Below the pieces are notes generated by a model. That model did not search any database and had not been told where the DNA came from. It worked only from the letters and a program-made list of their open reading frames with translations. From positions 617,668 through 681,667 of the forward strand of contig JANPWX010000098.1 of NCBI GenBank assembly GCA_024734555.1: a DNA stretch of 64,000 nucleotides. The letters run 5' to 3'. The position numbers were made by a program, and so were the translations under genes. Below, one piece after another: positions 49,201 to 62,717 of this stretch. Origin of the DNA: Trochalopteron elliotii. Its lineage: Eukaryota; Chordata; Aves; Passeriformes; Leiothrichidae. Every line of letters begins with the position of its first letter. The stretch's first letter is position 1.

Positions 49201-52200
49201 TGATGGAGATAGTTACAGAGAAATATTTAATAATACAGCTTCAGGATAGATTATCAAAAAATTTTTTTTCTGGGTATGATTTGAGAATGCAGATACTTTT
49301 AAATGCCATTACCTTTCCTTCTCTGTTTTCTGTGCTTTCTTTCTAAAGATGGAGTGAACAAAAACCTGTTTGATTTAAAACAATTTCCTGCAAGCAAATT
49401 CAAAGTTTTGTTCATTTAGCCCAGTGCAATATAGCATTTTAGCCACAGTATTAGAGTTCCATGCACACCAAACATCTGATAAATTGTCTGTTCTCTGTTG
49501 TGGGCATTATGCCTGGTCTTGATCTCCAGGAGGTTGTGGCTGCTCTGCTAGTTTATAGATAGTTCTTTTGGGGGTAGTGAATGTGACTGGGAGCTTCCAG
49601 GATTGTTCAGTTACATTCAACAAGTTGATGGACTTTTGCTCTATAATGATATATATTTCTATACTTTTCATTTCCATCTCTGGATAAGAAGGCTGTGTAT
49701 AGATATAGATGTATGTATAAGATGATGTGTAAGGTTAATCTCTCACCTTTTTTGGATGATTATCAGTCCTTCTTCATTCCCATGGGAAGAAGATTAATTA
49801 TGGCATACAAAGGTTTATAATAAAAAAAATTCAGAAGTTTACCTCTTACAAATAAGTTCATAGATGACTGAAAAATTTGGAAGGAAGGGATTAAAAAAAA
49901 TGTTTGAAGTTACTGGGACATGTCTCTGTGTGTACATCACTTCTCTTAAAGAAAATAAACTGATCTTGGTGCCAGGGGTTGGCCAAGGGGCTTTGTACAA
50001 TATTGTTTACCCGCTGAGCTCTAGCTGTGTTTGTGTGTAATATTTTGGCCATTACTATATTATTTGACAGCATTATGTGTACTGGAGCCAGATGCTGAGG
50101 GCTCTTCTTGGACCTTTGAGGTTCCATGTAAAGTATGGAGGGACAACTTTTCAGATCAAATGTGTAAAGTCATGACAGCATAACTCATCCTGCAGCCTTG
50201 TTATTCCTGTCTGTCCTTCTCGTAATCAGGAGAAGACCCTTCCAGCATCTAGGATTGATGGGTTTTAAGAAAGCCTCCAAACATTCCTGCATGAAGGTCT
50301 GAGGTATCAGCGCTAACACCTAAAGGAAATAAACCTGACAGGTTTGAAGGGGAAAAATGCTATCTATCATCCACAAGGATTTATAAAAAGCCTCCATTAT
50401 TTCATTATGAAATAAGTAAATTTGAGTTCAGTAATTATGTGGGATTCTAATAGCGGGAAATACATTATTAAGGCTGTCAAATCATACATTAAAAAAAATC
50501 TCACTGAATACATAGTGAAGAAGCAGAGCATTCCATTTCCTTCAGCCTTTCATTACAGTCATGTAGAGCCACTCTATATCCTTTACAGGATTAAAATGCC
50601 AAGCCTTTTAAAAAAACCGAAACCTTAAATACCTTGTGGAAGGTCCTGGGCTACCACAAAACCAAATAATTTGGTGAGATAATAGCAGTCTTGGTGTAGA
50701 AAATTAATTACCTCTTTTGGTTTTGTATGACCTGGAAAACACTTGTCTGCTTCATGGCTGTTAATCAGGGATGAGAATAAGCAGGTCATTATCTTGAAGC
50801 AACGTACTTTCATTCGCTAAAAATGCCAAAGAAAGGTCCCTGCAAAACACTGAAAGAACAGTGTTAAATCTGTAGAGAAAAGTATTCAATTCCCCTTCCT
50901 GATGCTAATGTAGAGGAGCTTGTCCCAGAGGGTTCAGTTATGTATGAAAGGGGAGACACATCCCTGTGGTCTTGTGGGAATTCCTGAAACACAACAGAGG
51001 CTGAGTCTGTCTGGAGGTATTAAGGCAGCAATATTCATGCTGCGTGTACTGAAGCATGAAATATCCATTTATGCTTGGTTTTATAGCTGCAAGCTCTGTA
51101 TTGGTCACCTATACAAAATCTTACTGCCTTTTTTTTTTGAGGGGGGGCCAGAAGCCTTTTAGCGCTTTCCCATGTTTCCCTAGTAAAAATTAATAGTGCT
51201 AATTGCCACTTCTTTTATCATTAATTTCTGAATCAACACAAAGTATTGCTATAGCAACAAATCCTTTCAAACTTCACTGCAGACAATTAGTAGGAGAATT
51301 CAATCTCAATATGTAATAAGCACAATTGTAAGAACTATTTGAAGGATTAAGGAATTTTCTTTTTAAAAAGAAGGGGCATAATGCAAATACTCAAAACTGT
51401 CATAAAAGAACAGAATTTGAAAATTTTCAGCATTCTCTTCTTATTAATCATCTCCAGTTGCTGTACAAAGGTGCACAGTTGCTTTGAACAAAATAATTAC
51501 AGCACACTGTGTCTCCTCGGAGAAAAAATACATCATTCTGTACAATACTCCGGAGATTTTTATCTCTGATAATAATATTTCAACATAAACTGCTGTATCT
51601 TCTCTCAAAGTATGGTTGTTCTTCAGCCCTGACACTGCATGTGCAGGAAAACCCTAAGTAGGTTTCAGGATTAGCTGGACAGCAAATATTCCAGATTTAT
51701 GAAGTCAGAATTAGATGGTGCTTTATCTCTGCTTTTTCACCAGTTGAAGCATCTTTTTCATTGGAGTGGATTGCTATTTGCATTTTACCTTGTCATCTCT
51801 CTTGATAACAGGCACACAAGGGAAGTTACACATATATGTATGCACACACAAAAATCAGGAGGCATAAGGGGTGTGGAAGTGCAAAATACCCGAGGAACAC
51901 TGGAAAAAAAAGGGAAAAATCTAGCACTGCTGGTCTGTGATTGATGTTATTACCTGTGATAGACTTTGAGGTAGTGAAAGCTTATAAATCTTTAGGGGGA
52001 GCTATGATTCTATGGATGCTGATTGCGTTGAAAAAGGTTGTGTGAGAAGAAAGCATAAGGACAGGTGAAGGGTAAGAATGATGAAACCATAAATTAAGGA
52101 AATGAGGAGAGTAGTCAAAGGAGGGGCAGTGCTGGTAAGAGGGAAGTGTGAAGGGGCTGTCCTGGGAGCCTGTGACTTGCATACATACAGGACAGAGAAA

Positions 52201-54059
52201 AGAGGGAACAGTAAAAGACCCAGGAAAAAAATGAAACAACATGACCCTTGGTGTTGAGGGGAGAACGTGCCTGAGGTAGACATCCTACGAAGGATGTGAT
52301 GGGTTCCCGGGGATGAAAGGTTTTGTGGATTCTTCCTTCTCCTTGTGAAGTGGGTGGCTTCGTAATGATGCTTTTCTACCAAGGCTGCTGCTTCTGTGTA
52401 TTGTCGAAGTATGTTTCTTTACTAGCAGTGCCCCCACCAACAAGCAGACCATCTGTGGTTACCCTGGCCAGACTGTATGCCTTGCAGATAATAATTGGGA
52501 GGAAATACATACTGAAAGTCTAATGACATGCAAGGCCGCACCTTTGCAACTTTCTCTTGTCAGAGCACCTCTTCTTGGAGAGCCTTTCAGAGCCCTCTGC
52601 AGAGTGTCAAAGTTACCATTTTCAAGCAGTTTTAAATTTCTTTTCAAGTTGTATCTCTTGGTTCTTCCTTTTACTAGCATAGTGGTGTGCCTTTGTTAGC
52701 TAGGAAATCTTCAAAAAACTTCTGCAATAAAGGTTAAAAAGGCATTACAAAAGACATCAGTGAAGAAATGCTGAGTGTCTTTTACTTCCAGGATTCTTGG
52801 AAGACAAATTCTTGGAAGACGAATTATCTCTGGACTGTTTATTTATGTACATATTGTTCAAAAATATCTATTGCAGAAAGCATCTAGTAGCTCAGATAGC
52901 ATCTGAATAAAGTCAATTTAGCAGTGTCTCTTAGGGAGAGATGGAAATCAAGAAGGATTGGAGTCCTGTCTTAGGCTTGGAGCTGTTGAGGTAAATTCAA
53001 GGAAACTAAAATCTAGTTTGGAGGCTTGCAGGGAAGACTTCTGGATTTCAAAAGTATTTGTATTATTTTTCTGATCATTGTTTTGTATAAAATTGTCTTG
53101 TATTTTCCATGGGAAGAAATGGAGAAAAAAATCACTCTTAAGAAAAAAAAAAGACAGATTTTCTCTGGAAGAGAGAAGAAATTTATCTCTAGGGTCTGGA
53201 TTCAGTATAAAAAAAGCTAACAGAGAATTAATTTAGAGCAAATACTGGTGAAAGGTCTACATTGAAGCAAATATGAATGTAAGAGAGACTTACGGAACTA
53301 CAACTCTGAGGGGTAAAGGATTGTGTTGCAGAAAATAGTTGCTAAAAATACTGTGATACAATGCAAAGGGAACTCATATAAATAAAAAAGCAATGAGAAT
53401 AATTTGTAGTTCCCATTTCTGGAAACTGCAGTTCAATAACTACTGGCTGGTGATGATGTGTAAGGCACATATATTGGTTCTCCTTTTCATTGGTGTTTAT
53501 TTGCAGTATGGTATGGGGATGCATCAACAAGTCTGAAGGCAGTGTCTGACTTTCATATTGATGGACTGTCATAGCTATGTGCCTTGGATTGTCAGGATTT
53601 TCCTTTTCAGTCATACATGCAGTTTTTCCTGGAAAAGCATAATGTCTAGTAAGACTTCCAATAAAAATATGAGTGACTGTTAGTCTTCCTCCTGTTCCAT
53701 ATCTCCATTCAAAAAATTCAGTTGTTTTGTGAAAACAAGTATATGGAAGGTGAGGATGAACTGTACTTTCAGAAGCAGCAGACGGTGTTTATACTGTTCA
53801 CTACTGAGTCAGTAATTTTCATTCTCACTCAGCTCAATGAAAGCTGTGTTTGTTTGCCAAAGGGAATGCTAAAGAGGCAAAAATATGCAAGCAAGATTGA
53901 AAAAAGGTTTATTGGGTTCACGTGGCTGGATTTTGGTAGCAGGACTTTGAAGGGGCAGGCTCTTTGTGAAGCTCAAGAAATTTCTCATATGTCAGATGAA
54001 GCCAGTGCTGGGCAACTATAAGATAATCTACTGATGGTCAAGGGTGAGCCTATCAGTGG
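46266..54059 (+). other. Non-coding DNA with G-over-C skew, probably first-intron sequence
   Basis: No exon, RNA gene or named repeat recognised. The plus strand is persistently richer in G than in C, as expected for the sense strand of transcribed vertebrate introns. A CCATATATAG near-CArG motif lies at about 46402. Small features are listed separately. Confidence 0.45.
52793..52822. repeat. Tandem repeat, 15-bp unit, two copies
   Basis: ATTCTTGGAAGACAA is followed directly by a copy with one mismatch. Confidence 0.9.
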
Positions 54060-54870
54060 ATGCGGTAGCACCTCTGGGATAACATATTCGAGAAGGGAAG
54101 ATGTTACTGTGCAGGACAGCAACTCTGCAGATCCAAGATCAGTGAAGAAGGAGATTCCCCAGCAGCCCGTGGTGAAGCCATTGTGCCCTTGAAGCACGTG
54201 GAGATCCATGATGGAGCAGATATCCACCTGCAGGCCAAGCAGGAGGCCCATGCCAGAGCAAGTGAATGCTCAAAGGAGATTCTGACTGTGAAGCTTGTGC
54301 TAGAGCAGGCTTCTGGCAGGATCTGTGTGCCTAGGGAGAGGAGCCCACGCTGGAGCAGTTTTTTTGTCTCAAAAGCCTGGATCAGGTTGGCTTGTGACCT
54401 TGCAGGGGACAGTTGGTGCAGCTCATGAAGAAGTGCAGTCTGTGGGACAGACTTAGCTTGTAGAAGTTGGTAGAGGACTGTCTCCTGTGGGAGGGACCCC
54501 ATGCTGGAAAACGGGAAGAGTGAGGAGTTCTCCATCAGGGGAAGAGTGTGACGATTTCTTCCCCCTGGGGAGGAAGGTGCATTAGAGGCAATGTGTGATG
54601 AACTGTGAGTTTCCCCTTATCAAGGGGGAAAAATATTTTTAAGATTTGGGTGTAAACTTCATTATCCTACTCCAATTCTGATAGGGAGAATTTTACAGCT
54701 TGCTGCCAAAATGGAGTTTCTCTTGCCCATGATGTCAGCCAGTGAGTGATCTCTCCCTGTCCTTATTTTGACCCTTAAGCCTTTTGCTATATTTTCTTTC
54801 CCCTGTTCAGTTTAGGAGGGGAGTGATAGAGCAGCTTTGTGAGCACCTGGTGTCCAGCAAAAGGTATAAA
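54060..54870 (+). mobile_element. ERVL-like avian LTR element, diverged
   Basis: A long GC-raised block contains AGCCCGTGGTGAAGCCATTG, GATCCATGATGGAGCAGATA, GAGCCCACGCTGGAGCAG, CTGTCTCCTGTGGGAGGGAC, GATTTCTTCCCCCTGGGGAG, ATTATCCTACTCCAATTCTG, GTGAGTGATCTCTCCCTGTC and GGAGGGGAGTGATAGAGCAG, ending in GAGCACCTGGTGTCCAGC. In this order they match an abundant avian LTR-retrotransposon sequence that I recall as ERVL-type. Short CCCAYGCTGGA units recur within it. It has no open viral frame. Edges, especially the left, are approximate. Confidence 0.7.
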
Positions 54871-57800
54871 CCTAAATACAGCAGTAGGCTGAAGCTTTTC
54901 AGGGCACTGAAATCTGCTGCTGGCGTTATCTGCCAGGATCAGCTCTTGAATTATGGTTATGGTAAAATCAAACTTTTAAATGCCTGAAATGGAAGAATGA
55001 TGATTATGTGACTCTTGTAGGCTGACAGCAACAATAAGGAGAAAAATCAAATATGATCTCAAGTTAACTTGAAATAAAATAGGACACAAAAAATCTCATT
55101 TCACCTGATTTCCTTTCCACAGTTTTAGTATATTTACACAATTTTAACTTGTCATATTTGCAAGCTAAGAAAAAGGAGTCTCAAAGATAAGCATGATCAG
55201 CTATGTTGCTTCCAAGAAGAAAATATTGGAATTGAAACAATTTTAATGTACTGATTATTTTTTAATGTCACTAAATATCTAATGCCTATCAACCTGCTAG
55301 TACTGGCATGCAGAGGTCTTATCCTCGTTATGTCAGCTGGAAAATTTTCATGGTACAGTGAGTCATGCAGGTGATCAGTATCCTTTTCTGTGTCAGATAT
55401 GATCAGCTTTTTTCATTTGATATGTTGTTGCTTGGTGGATTGGTTTGTTTCTAGGAATAATACATCCCTTTTATAATAGCTGTACAGTCTTGCTTCTCCT
55501 TCTCTTAAATTTTGCTTCTGTACTGTTTTTATAGAAGGTAAAGGAGGGCAAAGGTTCCTTTAAAAACATCCAACAAACAAACCCCACCAAAAAAAAACCC
55601 AACAAAACCCAAACAAACAAAAACCAGACACAGCCTCAAAATCTTATTCTTTTGATTTTATCAGATGGGAAAATCTCCTGGATATGGCTCACATAATGGG
55701 ACTTGCATTGTATATTGATTTACGTAACAAGAACACTAGAATACTGAGGACACTAGGGCTGCAGTCTTTTGTGGTTGTGTGACTTGTATGACTCTGATTC
55801 TGCTTTCTGATTCTAGTTGGAATTGAGTGTTGCAATGTCATTAAGGAGAGTGTTTCTGAATCTTAATGCTGGGCATACTGAAACCCTGGATTTCTAGACT
55901 CATCCTTTGAATTACTCAGAATTATTTGTTTTTTAATTGATCATGTGTTTGAAGTTGTTGTTGTGTTTCTTTTTAGCCTGAACAGCTATTTTCCATTATA
56001 CATTTAATTTTTACTACCGTAAAAATAATGTTTGATGGCCTTGCACTTGGTTTTTCAATTGGTAATGCTGCTGCTTCTGACCTGAGAGTAAAAAAATTCC
56101 AGGCTTTGTGGACTCATTGGTAAGTGACTTGAATCTACAATGTAAAATTATTAATTTATTTTTGCCTGGATCAGGATAAGTCTTGCACCTTACTCATGGC
56201 CAGTTGCAGGTGAACATTGTCAGTTGAGGGAATGTAAGATAATTACCATACTGTTTTTGACAGAAGCACTAAAAAGAAACATTTCTGTAGGGCATTTGAG
56301 CATTCTAATGATTAAGATGATAGGTTATGCTTGGGCCTGAATGTGTTTACTAGAAAAGCATAGTGCTGATATTCCCTTTTACCCTCCTGTTTCTGTCCTT
56401 CTCCCCCTCTCTCAAACTTTAATGCCAAGTGTCCTGGATTATTAATGGTTAAGAGCAATGAATAAATGCAGAAAATGTTCACTAGTCATGTTTGACTAGC
56501 TCATGCAGAAGGTTAAACTTAAAAGGTACAACAAAAAGAGGAAACACTTTAGGAGTGTTCTTACATTTGGTAGTTGTATGTATACAACACCTGACTGTTT
56601 CTGTCTTACTTAGAAATGTGGGGTGACACCAAACACTGTTAAGCTGAAGGTTGGGTTTTCTTTCTGTTTTGGATTTGGACGGATTGACGTTTCGCTTTAG
56701 CCTATATTTCACTTTTTTACTTTTTTTTTTTAAAGCTCAGACAAGGAAAAGAGTAGGGCTTTTTTCTGTTCAGTTCTACTTGTGTGTTCCTCTATAATTT
56801 TTGAGTTTTCAATTTTTTCTACCAAAGATATTATTCATAGATAAATTGGAACAGAAATGTGAATGTCAGAAATGTGTGGCCAGTTCATCTTGTTTTAGCT
56901 AATGATGTACTCAGAGTGTACGTGTGCAAAATATACTTCAAGGCCTGTCCTAATCAACTTAAGAAAAATAAATTGAAATTAATATCCCCAAACTATTTGC
57001 AGCTGTTAAATTATATTAATTTAAATGAGATTAAAGCTATAATATGTGTAGTTATTTTCATGTGAAGATAAGCTTAAGCAATATTCTTCTTCTGATCCTA
57101 GTTCAGAGTAACAACCAGAACCTTTCATTTGAGGATTATAACTTCACTTTTGAATTTCTAGTCTTGTCTTTTTTTTCCTTCTGTTTGTTAGCTGAATGTA
57201 ATTTTTCCAAATATTCTTTTATATGTTATTTGCAAGTTTGTTTCTGATGCAGTGATCCATATATATTAAGACTAGTGAGATCATGGAACTGGAATAAACA
57301 TTCTAAATAGGTAATTATGCATAAAATCATAAGAATAGAGGTTTTTATTCATAAAACCTTGGGTAGGAAGTTTTGGGTTTGAGTGTGCTTGTTAATAGAT
57401 ATCAAATGTGGAAATAAACTATGAACCATTGGAGAAAGTTGAGTGAAATGTCACACATGGAATAGAATTGAGGTTTTGTGGAGGGAATCCCTGTTGTATT
57501 GTGCATGTGAAGGTAAGAAACTGATATTCTGAATCAGTCTGTAAGAGTAAAAGATCCTTGATATAGTATAGCTGTATTAGAATTAATGATGAATTTGTGT
57601 TGTTTTGGCATTTTATCATTCCAGCAATATTTGGACAGAGCTGAGAGAGCTGACTGAGAGCTGAGTATTACATAGAACAAAAAGATGAGCAGCTATTGAC
57701 TCTTCTAAGTAGACTGTTGAAAACTGCTTGGGGCTTCAATATTATTAATAGGCTATTTGCCTGCACTGTTTAGTAGCAAGGCTTTACCTTGCTTCTAAAT

Positions 57801-60800
57801 TCTTATTATCTGGATCTAGTGAAATTTTATGTCCACTGCAATATCATCTAAATATGTGAAAATGGCTTCAGCAAAAATATAGTGCAGAATTCCTTGGATA
57901 AAGTGGATAAATGACTATGTTAAAATTTTATTCAGTAGCAAAATAGTTATTGAGTATTTGCTAGCCATCTGAACTTTAGCTAAATTGATGATTGTATAAA
58001 GTTAACAAAAATTTCAGATATGGGCAGAGAAAAGGTGATTGAAATAAGGAAATTATGTTCCTGGGTCTGTATTGTCACCACAAGATGAATGTCCACAGTA
58101 AGTTTCACTGAAAGGCTAGTTTTACTTCTGTAATTGTAAATATCATGTGCAAACAACCATAGAAGTATATTGTGGCATTTTATTCCAAGGAGCTTAATGT
58201 AAAGAAATGTGTGCTAACATCAGAGTGGTTATGAATTAGCCACGTCCCATTGGCTGACAGCTACTTGTATCAATTTGTAGCTCCTCTGAAATCATCTACA
58301 GTATACCAACTATGTGTACTCAGGTTCTGCCACCCCTGAGAATTTTAAATAACTACAGATGAAGCTCTTTAGGCCTCTTGAGAGGAAAAAAGAAGGCACT
58401 CTGTAAGCAGACCTGTGTACCAGCTGCTTTGTTTTTCTTCTGCTCAACCTTGGTGTTACATACTTTTGGTTCTTTCTGTATTGTTTGTTGATCTTTCTGA
58501 GATGGAAGTCACTGAAAATGTCAGCTGAGTGTTGCATTTCCCATACTGGGAAAGCAAGTGTGTAAGTAGCAAATTGTGAATTCCCCTGTTGATATTTAAA
58601 TGCTCTGACTGCCAGTCCTGTATTTCAGGAGTTCTTGAAATTCTTGTAATGAGAGTTGAGCTAAAATGCTCAACGATTCAAATGCTACAAAGTGACTTTA
58701 TTACATAACAACTTCAGTAAGAAATGTGAAAGAAGTAACTCTGGCCTGAGGAACTTGTTTACTCTTCTGACAAAGCCTGTAAAAATTACTCAACTCACTA
58801 CAGTCAAGGGAACTTACCTGATTTTTCAGGCATGACCTATGAATCTCTGCTGTTCCACAACAACTGTATTATTACCTCAGGAAACCTTTAAACTCTCTTT
58901 CTTAGACAGCAGATGGACATGATACTGTCTAGTTTTCACTGAGTTAGTGCTGTGGGATTTCCCCTTTGGTATTCCTGTTAATCCTGTCGGTTTAGTTAAT
59001 ATCCAGAGAAAGGAGCTGAGGACAATTATCTTACTGCAGGGACAGGTTGGCCACCCAAGAGAGTTTAAAGTTTATAATGACTCTAGTCAATGAGTAGGAA
59101 TTGGGGAAGTTTAAATTTCTGTCATTCATAGATCTGAAGTGCAATGCTTTCAAACTTTGCCATTACCTTTATGCCTTGAAAATCTAGATATTTTAGTTTC
59201 CACAAGACAGTGCAAGTTGTCTGATAGTGAGGTATGGGAACCTGAGGGCGATGGCAGGCATGAGATAATGGGAAGTGATGTTGAAATAGTTCCCTAGAAT
59301 GTATCCCTCACTTGGAAACGTACAAGCATTCACACAGGCACTTCTCAATGCAGGAGAAATGTCAAGATTTGGCTCCCGGAAGTCTTTGTATATAATTTTA
59401 ACATGACTCTATCATAGTAGGATGCAGCTGTATCCCAAAGTACTTGTGAGTTTGTAAACTGCTGGTTGCTAATAAATCTTCAAGGATTTAAATTTTTTGT
59501 CCCTTGAAAAATGGAACTGGTAATCTACTTCAATGAAAAACCTCCCCTTCTCCCAAAAATTTGCTATAATTCTGTGGCAGCTAATCGGATGAAACATTGA
59601 CCTTGATGTGGGTCATATGTTTGTATTTTTTTCTGGGTGTTTAGCTTCAGGAAGTGTGTTTCCAGTTTTCCAGCCACCTGTTACAGCTTTCTTTCTTGAA
59701 ACTGTTTGTTATTTCTGAGGCTGCTGTATATTTTTTGCTAAACTATAAGGCTGTAGTAGTCAAATATTTCCACAAGCTGGGTTGCTGAAAAACCCTTTGG
59801 TGACAAATGTAAGCTGGGACTGTGTCAGTATAGCAGGTGTGCTTCACCATTAATGTGAACTACAAGCAGAACCATAAGCATGTCACAGGAGAGAAGCAAA
59901 TTGTTTATATTGTAAAAAAAGAGTGAGTATACAACAAGGATGGCAGTGGATTAAGGCATTTGGAAACTCTTTTACAAGGAATTGGGTAGATTTAGCAGTG
60001 CTCTTCTGCCCTATTGCTTTTGCCATAATCATCAGGGTGTAAAGAATTCCTCTGTATGCTCAGACAAATTGTTTCGTTTTTTTTTTTTAATCTGTTTGAT
60101 TCTGCCCTGTGCAAAATGTGTTCCTCCATTGCAGACCACTTCTCCGCCAGAAGCACAGTAGTCTGGGAAGCCAGCAGAAGGGGTGAGGACATGGGCAGCA
60201 ATTGCCAGACCACCATATTACATTAATTTCACCAAGATTATACTTTGGTCGGTGATTAACACAGGTCATTGCTGCCTGGTCACATTGTAGATCATGCTGA
60301 AAATTGTACAATGACAAGTACAATTCCTGAGTCATTTTGAGTCCGTGGCTTAAATAATCATTGTTGAAACACAGTAAGGAAACTGTTTATTTTGAAAATG
60401 TTTCCAGGAAGTCCTAATCCCCTTTTGGGGTAAATGGAAGAGTTTCTGCTATGGGATTACTCTTAACTGTAGAAAGCAATAAGGTAGGATACTGAAAGGG
60501 AAACAGAAAATGTAGCTCTTCTGTTTTCTCAGGGAGTCAAGTGAAAAAAATTGTTTGGATTGGGTAGATTTGCTCTTTATCACAAGTGCGGAGTGGAACA
60601 TCTTTGCAGGTCAAGATATGAGTTGATCAGGCAAATGTGTTTTCAGGAGAAGACTTTGGACCAGGAGTGCTTAGAAGCAGTCTCGCCCAATGCCTGCACG
60701 TTGATAAAATGCATTACTGCATAAGAAGGGGAAATCACTAGCTTAGTATAGATCATTCATTTGCGATACAAGGTAGCGTCAGGTGCCTTGTTCTAAGGAG

Positions 60801-61833
60801 TTTTCAATAATCCTCCTTCCCAGAGACTTCCTCAAGCATCCAACTTTTCTGGTTTGTGTTACATGGTTGTCCTTTTTGTAACCAGCTAGCACATACCTGA
60901 GCAAGAACTGCAGCACCTGTCACATCCCTCTTTGTTTCTTAGCAAGCATACCTCTTTCTGTCTTAATTGTAAGTCAGAGCTTTTCTTCCTCCATTTATTT
61001 CGTATCACGTGGTACAGCTTCAACAGGAAGGTCTAGTGCCTGTGTCTCATGAAGGTGAGAGTTGCATGTGAGTGACTTGGGGCATGGCTGCCCTGTAGCT
61101 GCATCTCCTGCTATCACTACACTGACCACTGAGCAGCCTTCCAAAAGCCATGCTTTGTCTTGGGCTTTTCAAGTAGCCACTGCTTGGTCTGAAAGCTATA
61201 AAATACAGAAATCCCGGTGCTACCTCAGAAGTAGCTGGGCTGTCTGTGAAGTAAGGACAGGAGCACAGCTGGGACTGACAATCTCTGTGTGTATCTTGTT
61301 CCTGTTCATCATTCAAAGCCTTTGAGAAAAGCCCTGCCAAGGAGAAAAGTGGAGTCTCAGCTGTTCTTGGGAAATCGGAAATGAACACTTGAACCCATGA
61401 GTTAATTTCTGTGTTGCCTCTGAGGATACTATTTGAAATACTGATACTGTTTGACTGATAACGGCGAACTCTGTGCATGGGCAGACATAAGTCTTTATTT
61501 ACATGCCTTTTCCCTGCTGGTTGAGTGTAACGTATTTACTTGACAGAAGATGATTCAGTTTGGTCTCTGTTTTGTCATTAAAAAAATCTTGAAAAATAGT
61601 AATCTGGATTGAAACCAACTGATTGCAAAATTGAATCTGTTGGCTTTACAGTTTCAATTAAAAGACAAAAGATTTTATATTTCTGAGTTTCTTGTGTGGT
61701 TATACAAAAAAACCTGCGTGAAATGATTAAAAGTTAAGTCATTCCAAGTAATAAAGCAAAACAAATTACTTGTTGACAAAATTTACAGCAAAAAATACTT
61801 TAAAAAACCCAAACCAACAATGCAAACCCCTTC
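54871..61833 (+). other. Non-coding DNA, G-over-C skew, probably intronic
   Basis: No gene or named repeat recognised apart from an A/C-rich tract at 55.56-55.63 kb and a purine-rich AGCTGAGAG iteration at 57.64-57.67 kb. Hand count of 57361-57540 gives about 52 G against 16 C. Open frames up to about 143 codons have no support. Confidence 0.45.
55561..55625. repeat. A/C-rich simple sequence
   Basis: AACAAACAAACCCCACC and AAACCCAACAAAACCC units make a tract of the same kind as those at 37.85 and 43.2 kb. Confidence 0.9.
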
Positions 61834-61838
61834 ATTCA

Positions 61839-61874
61839 TGTCAGAGTCCAGGGCATCCCTTTCAATTGGTCTGG
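61839..61874 (+). mobile_element. Truncated 5' LTR remnant
   Basis: The first 24 bases match the start of the 3' LTR with one mismatch (A for G at the fifth base), then similarity falls off through GGTCTGGAG versus GGCCTGGGA. The junction with env lies within the last dozen bases. Its mechanism, a deletion between LTR and env, is inferred. Confidence 0.75.
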
Positions 61875-62298
61875 AGTGGCAGAAAATGAAACAATAGACG
61901 TCACTCCAAATCACATAATTTACGAAAATGCATCATCTTGGTGTAATTACACTAAGATGTTGGACAAGCCATCCAACCATGTTCCAGTGCAATTGCCAAA
62001 AGGAGTTTTTCTCATTTGTGGGGACAGAATTTGGCCTGCAATCCCCGCACATGTCAAAGGTGGTCCATGCAGCATTGGAAGGCTTTCATTGCTAACACCC
62101 AACATAACATTGTTGAGAGAACAAAAACATAGAGAGGAAAGATCTATCCAACAATACGATCAAAAACGTGATGACGATGTTCACACATGGACCAAGGCGC
62201 AGAGAATTGCAGCTGCAATCCTTTCACTGCATGTGGCATCAGCAGCAGCCTTGGATCACCAATTGGATCACCTAGCTTGTTGGCTGAGCAAGCATGCC

Positions 62299-62301
62299 TG
62301 A
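62299..62301 (+). other. In-frame TGA that splits the env frame
   Basis: The codon lies in the ectodomain, between the fusion-peptide region and the Leu-Gln-Asn-Arg segment. Reading frame is the same on both sides, so this is a point nonsense change and not a frameshift. Confidence 0.85.
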
Positions 62302-62705
62302 GCCATTTCTCTTACAGTGAGTGATATGTTAATGGATATTGACGATGTAAGACGAGCAACCCTCCAAAACAGGGTAGCAGTTGATTATCTTCTGCTGTCA
62401 CATGGGCATGGGTGTGAGGATTTTGAGGGGATGTGCTGCATGAATTTGTCGGACCATTCCAAGTCCATTCATGAGAACATCAAGCAATTGCGAGAGAGTG
62501 TGAACAAACTCGGAGAAGTAACTGGGTCATGGTTGAATGGCTTTCTTGATTTTTTTGACCTTTCACCATTGTGGAAGGACATTCTGAAAACAGGTATATG
62601 TATTCTATTGGGGTTTGTAATTCTTTTCATGGTCGTGTCGTGTTTGTTTCAATGCATGTGGCGAATGTTGGACAAAGGTGCCAAAGAGGTGTTTTTGGTG
62701 CAAAC

Positions 62706-62717
62706 AGGAGGGGGAGA
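62706..62717 (+). other. Polypurine tract
   Basis: AGGAGGGGGAGA lies immediately before the TG that opens the 3' LTR. This is the standard plus-strand priming site of retroviral reverse transcription, and it fixes the LTR start. Confidence 0.85.

Noticed and set aside
53722..54535. Frames of 80-143 codons on both strands near 54 kb
   Set aside because: They lie in or beside the ERVL-like repeat, are open on both strands, and match no protein I know.
61047..61478. 143-codon minus-strand frame
   Set aside because: No recognisable protein features and overlapped by an open plus-strand frame.
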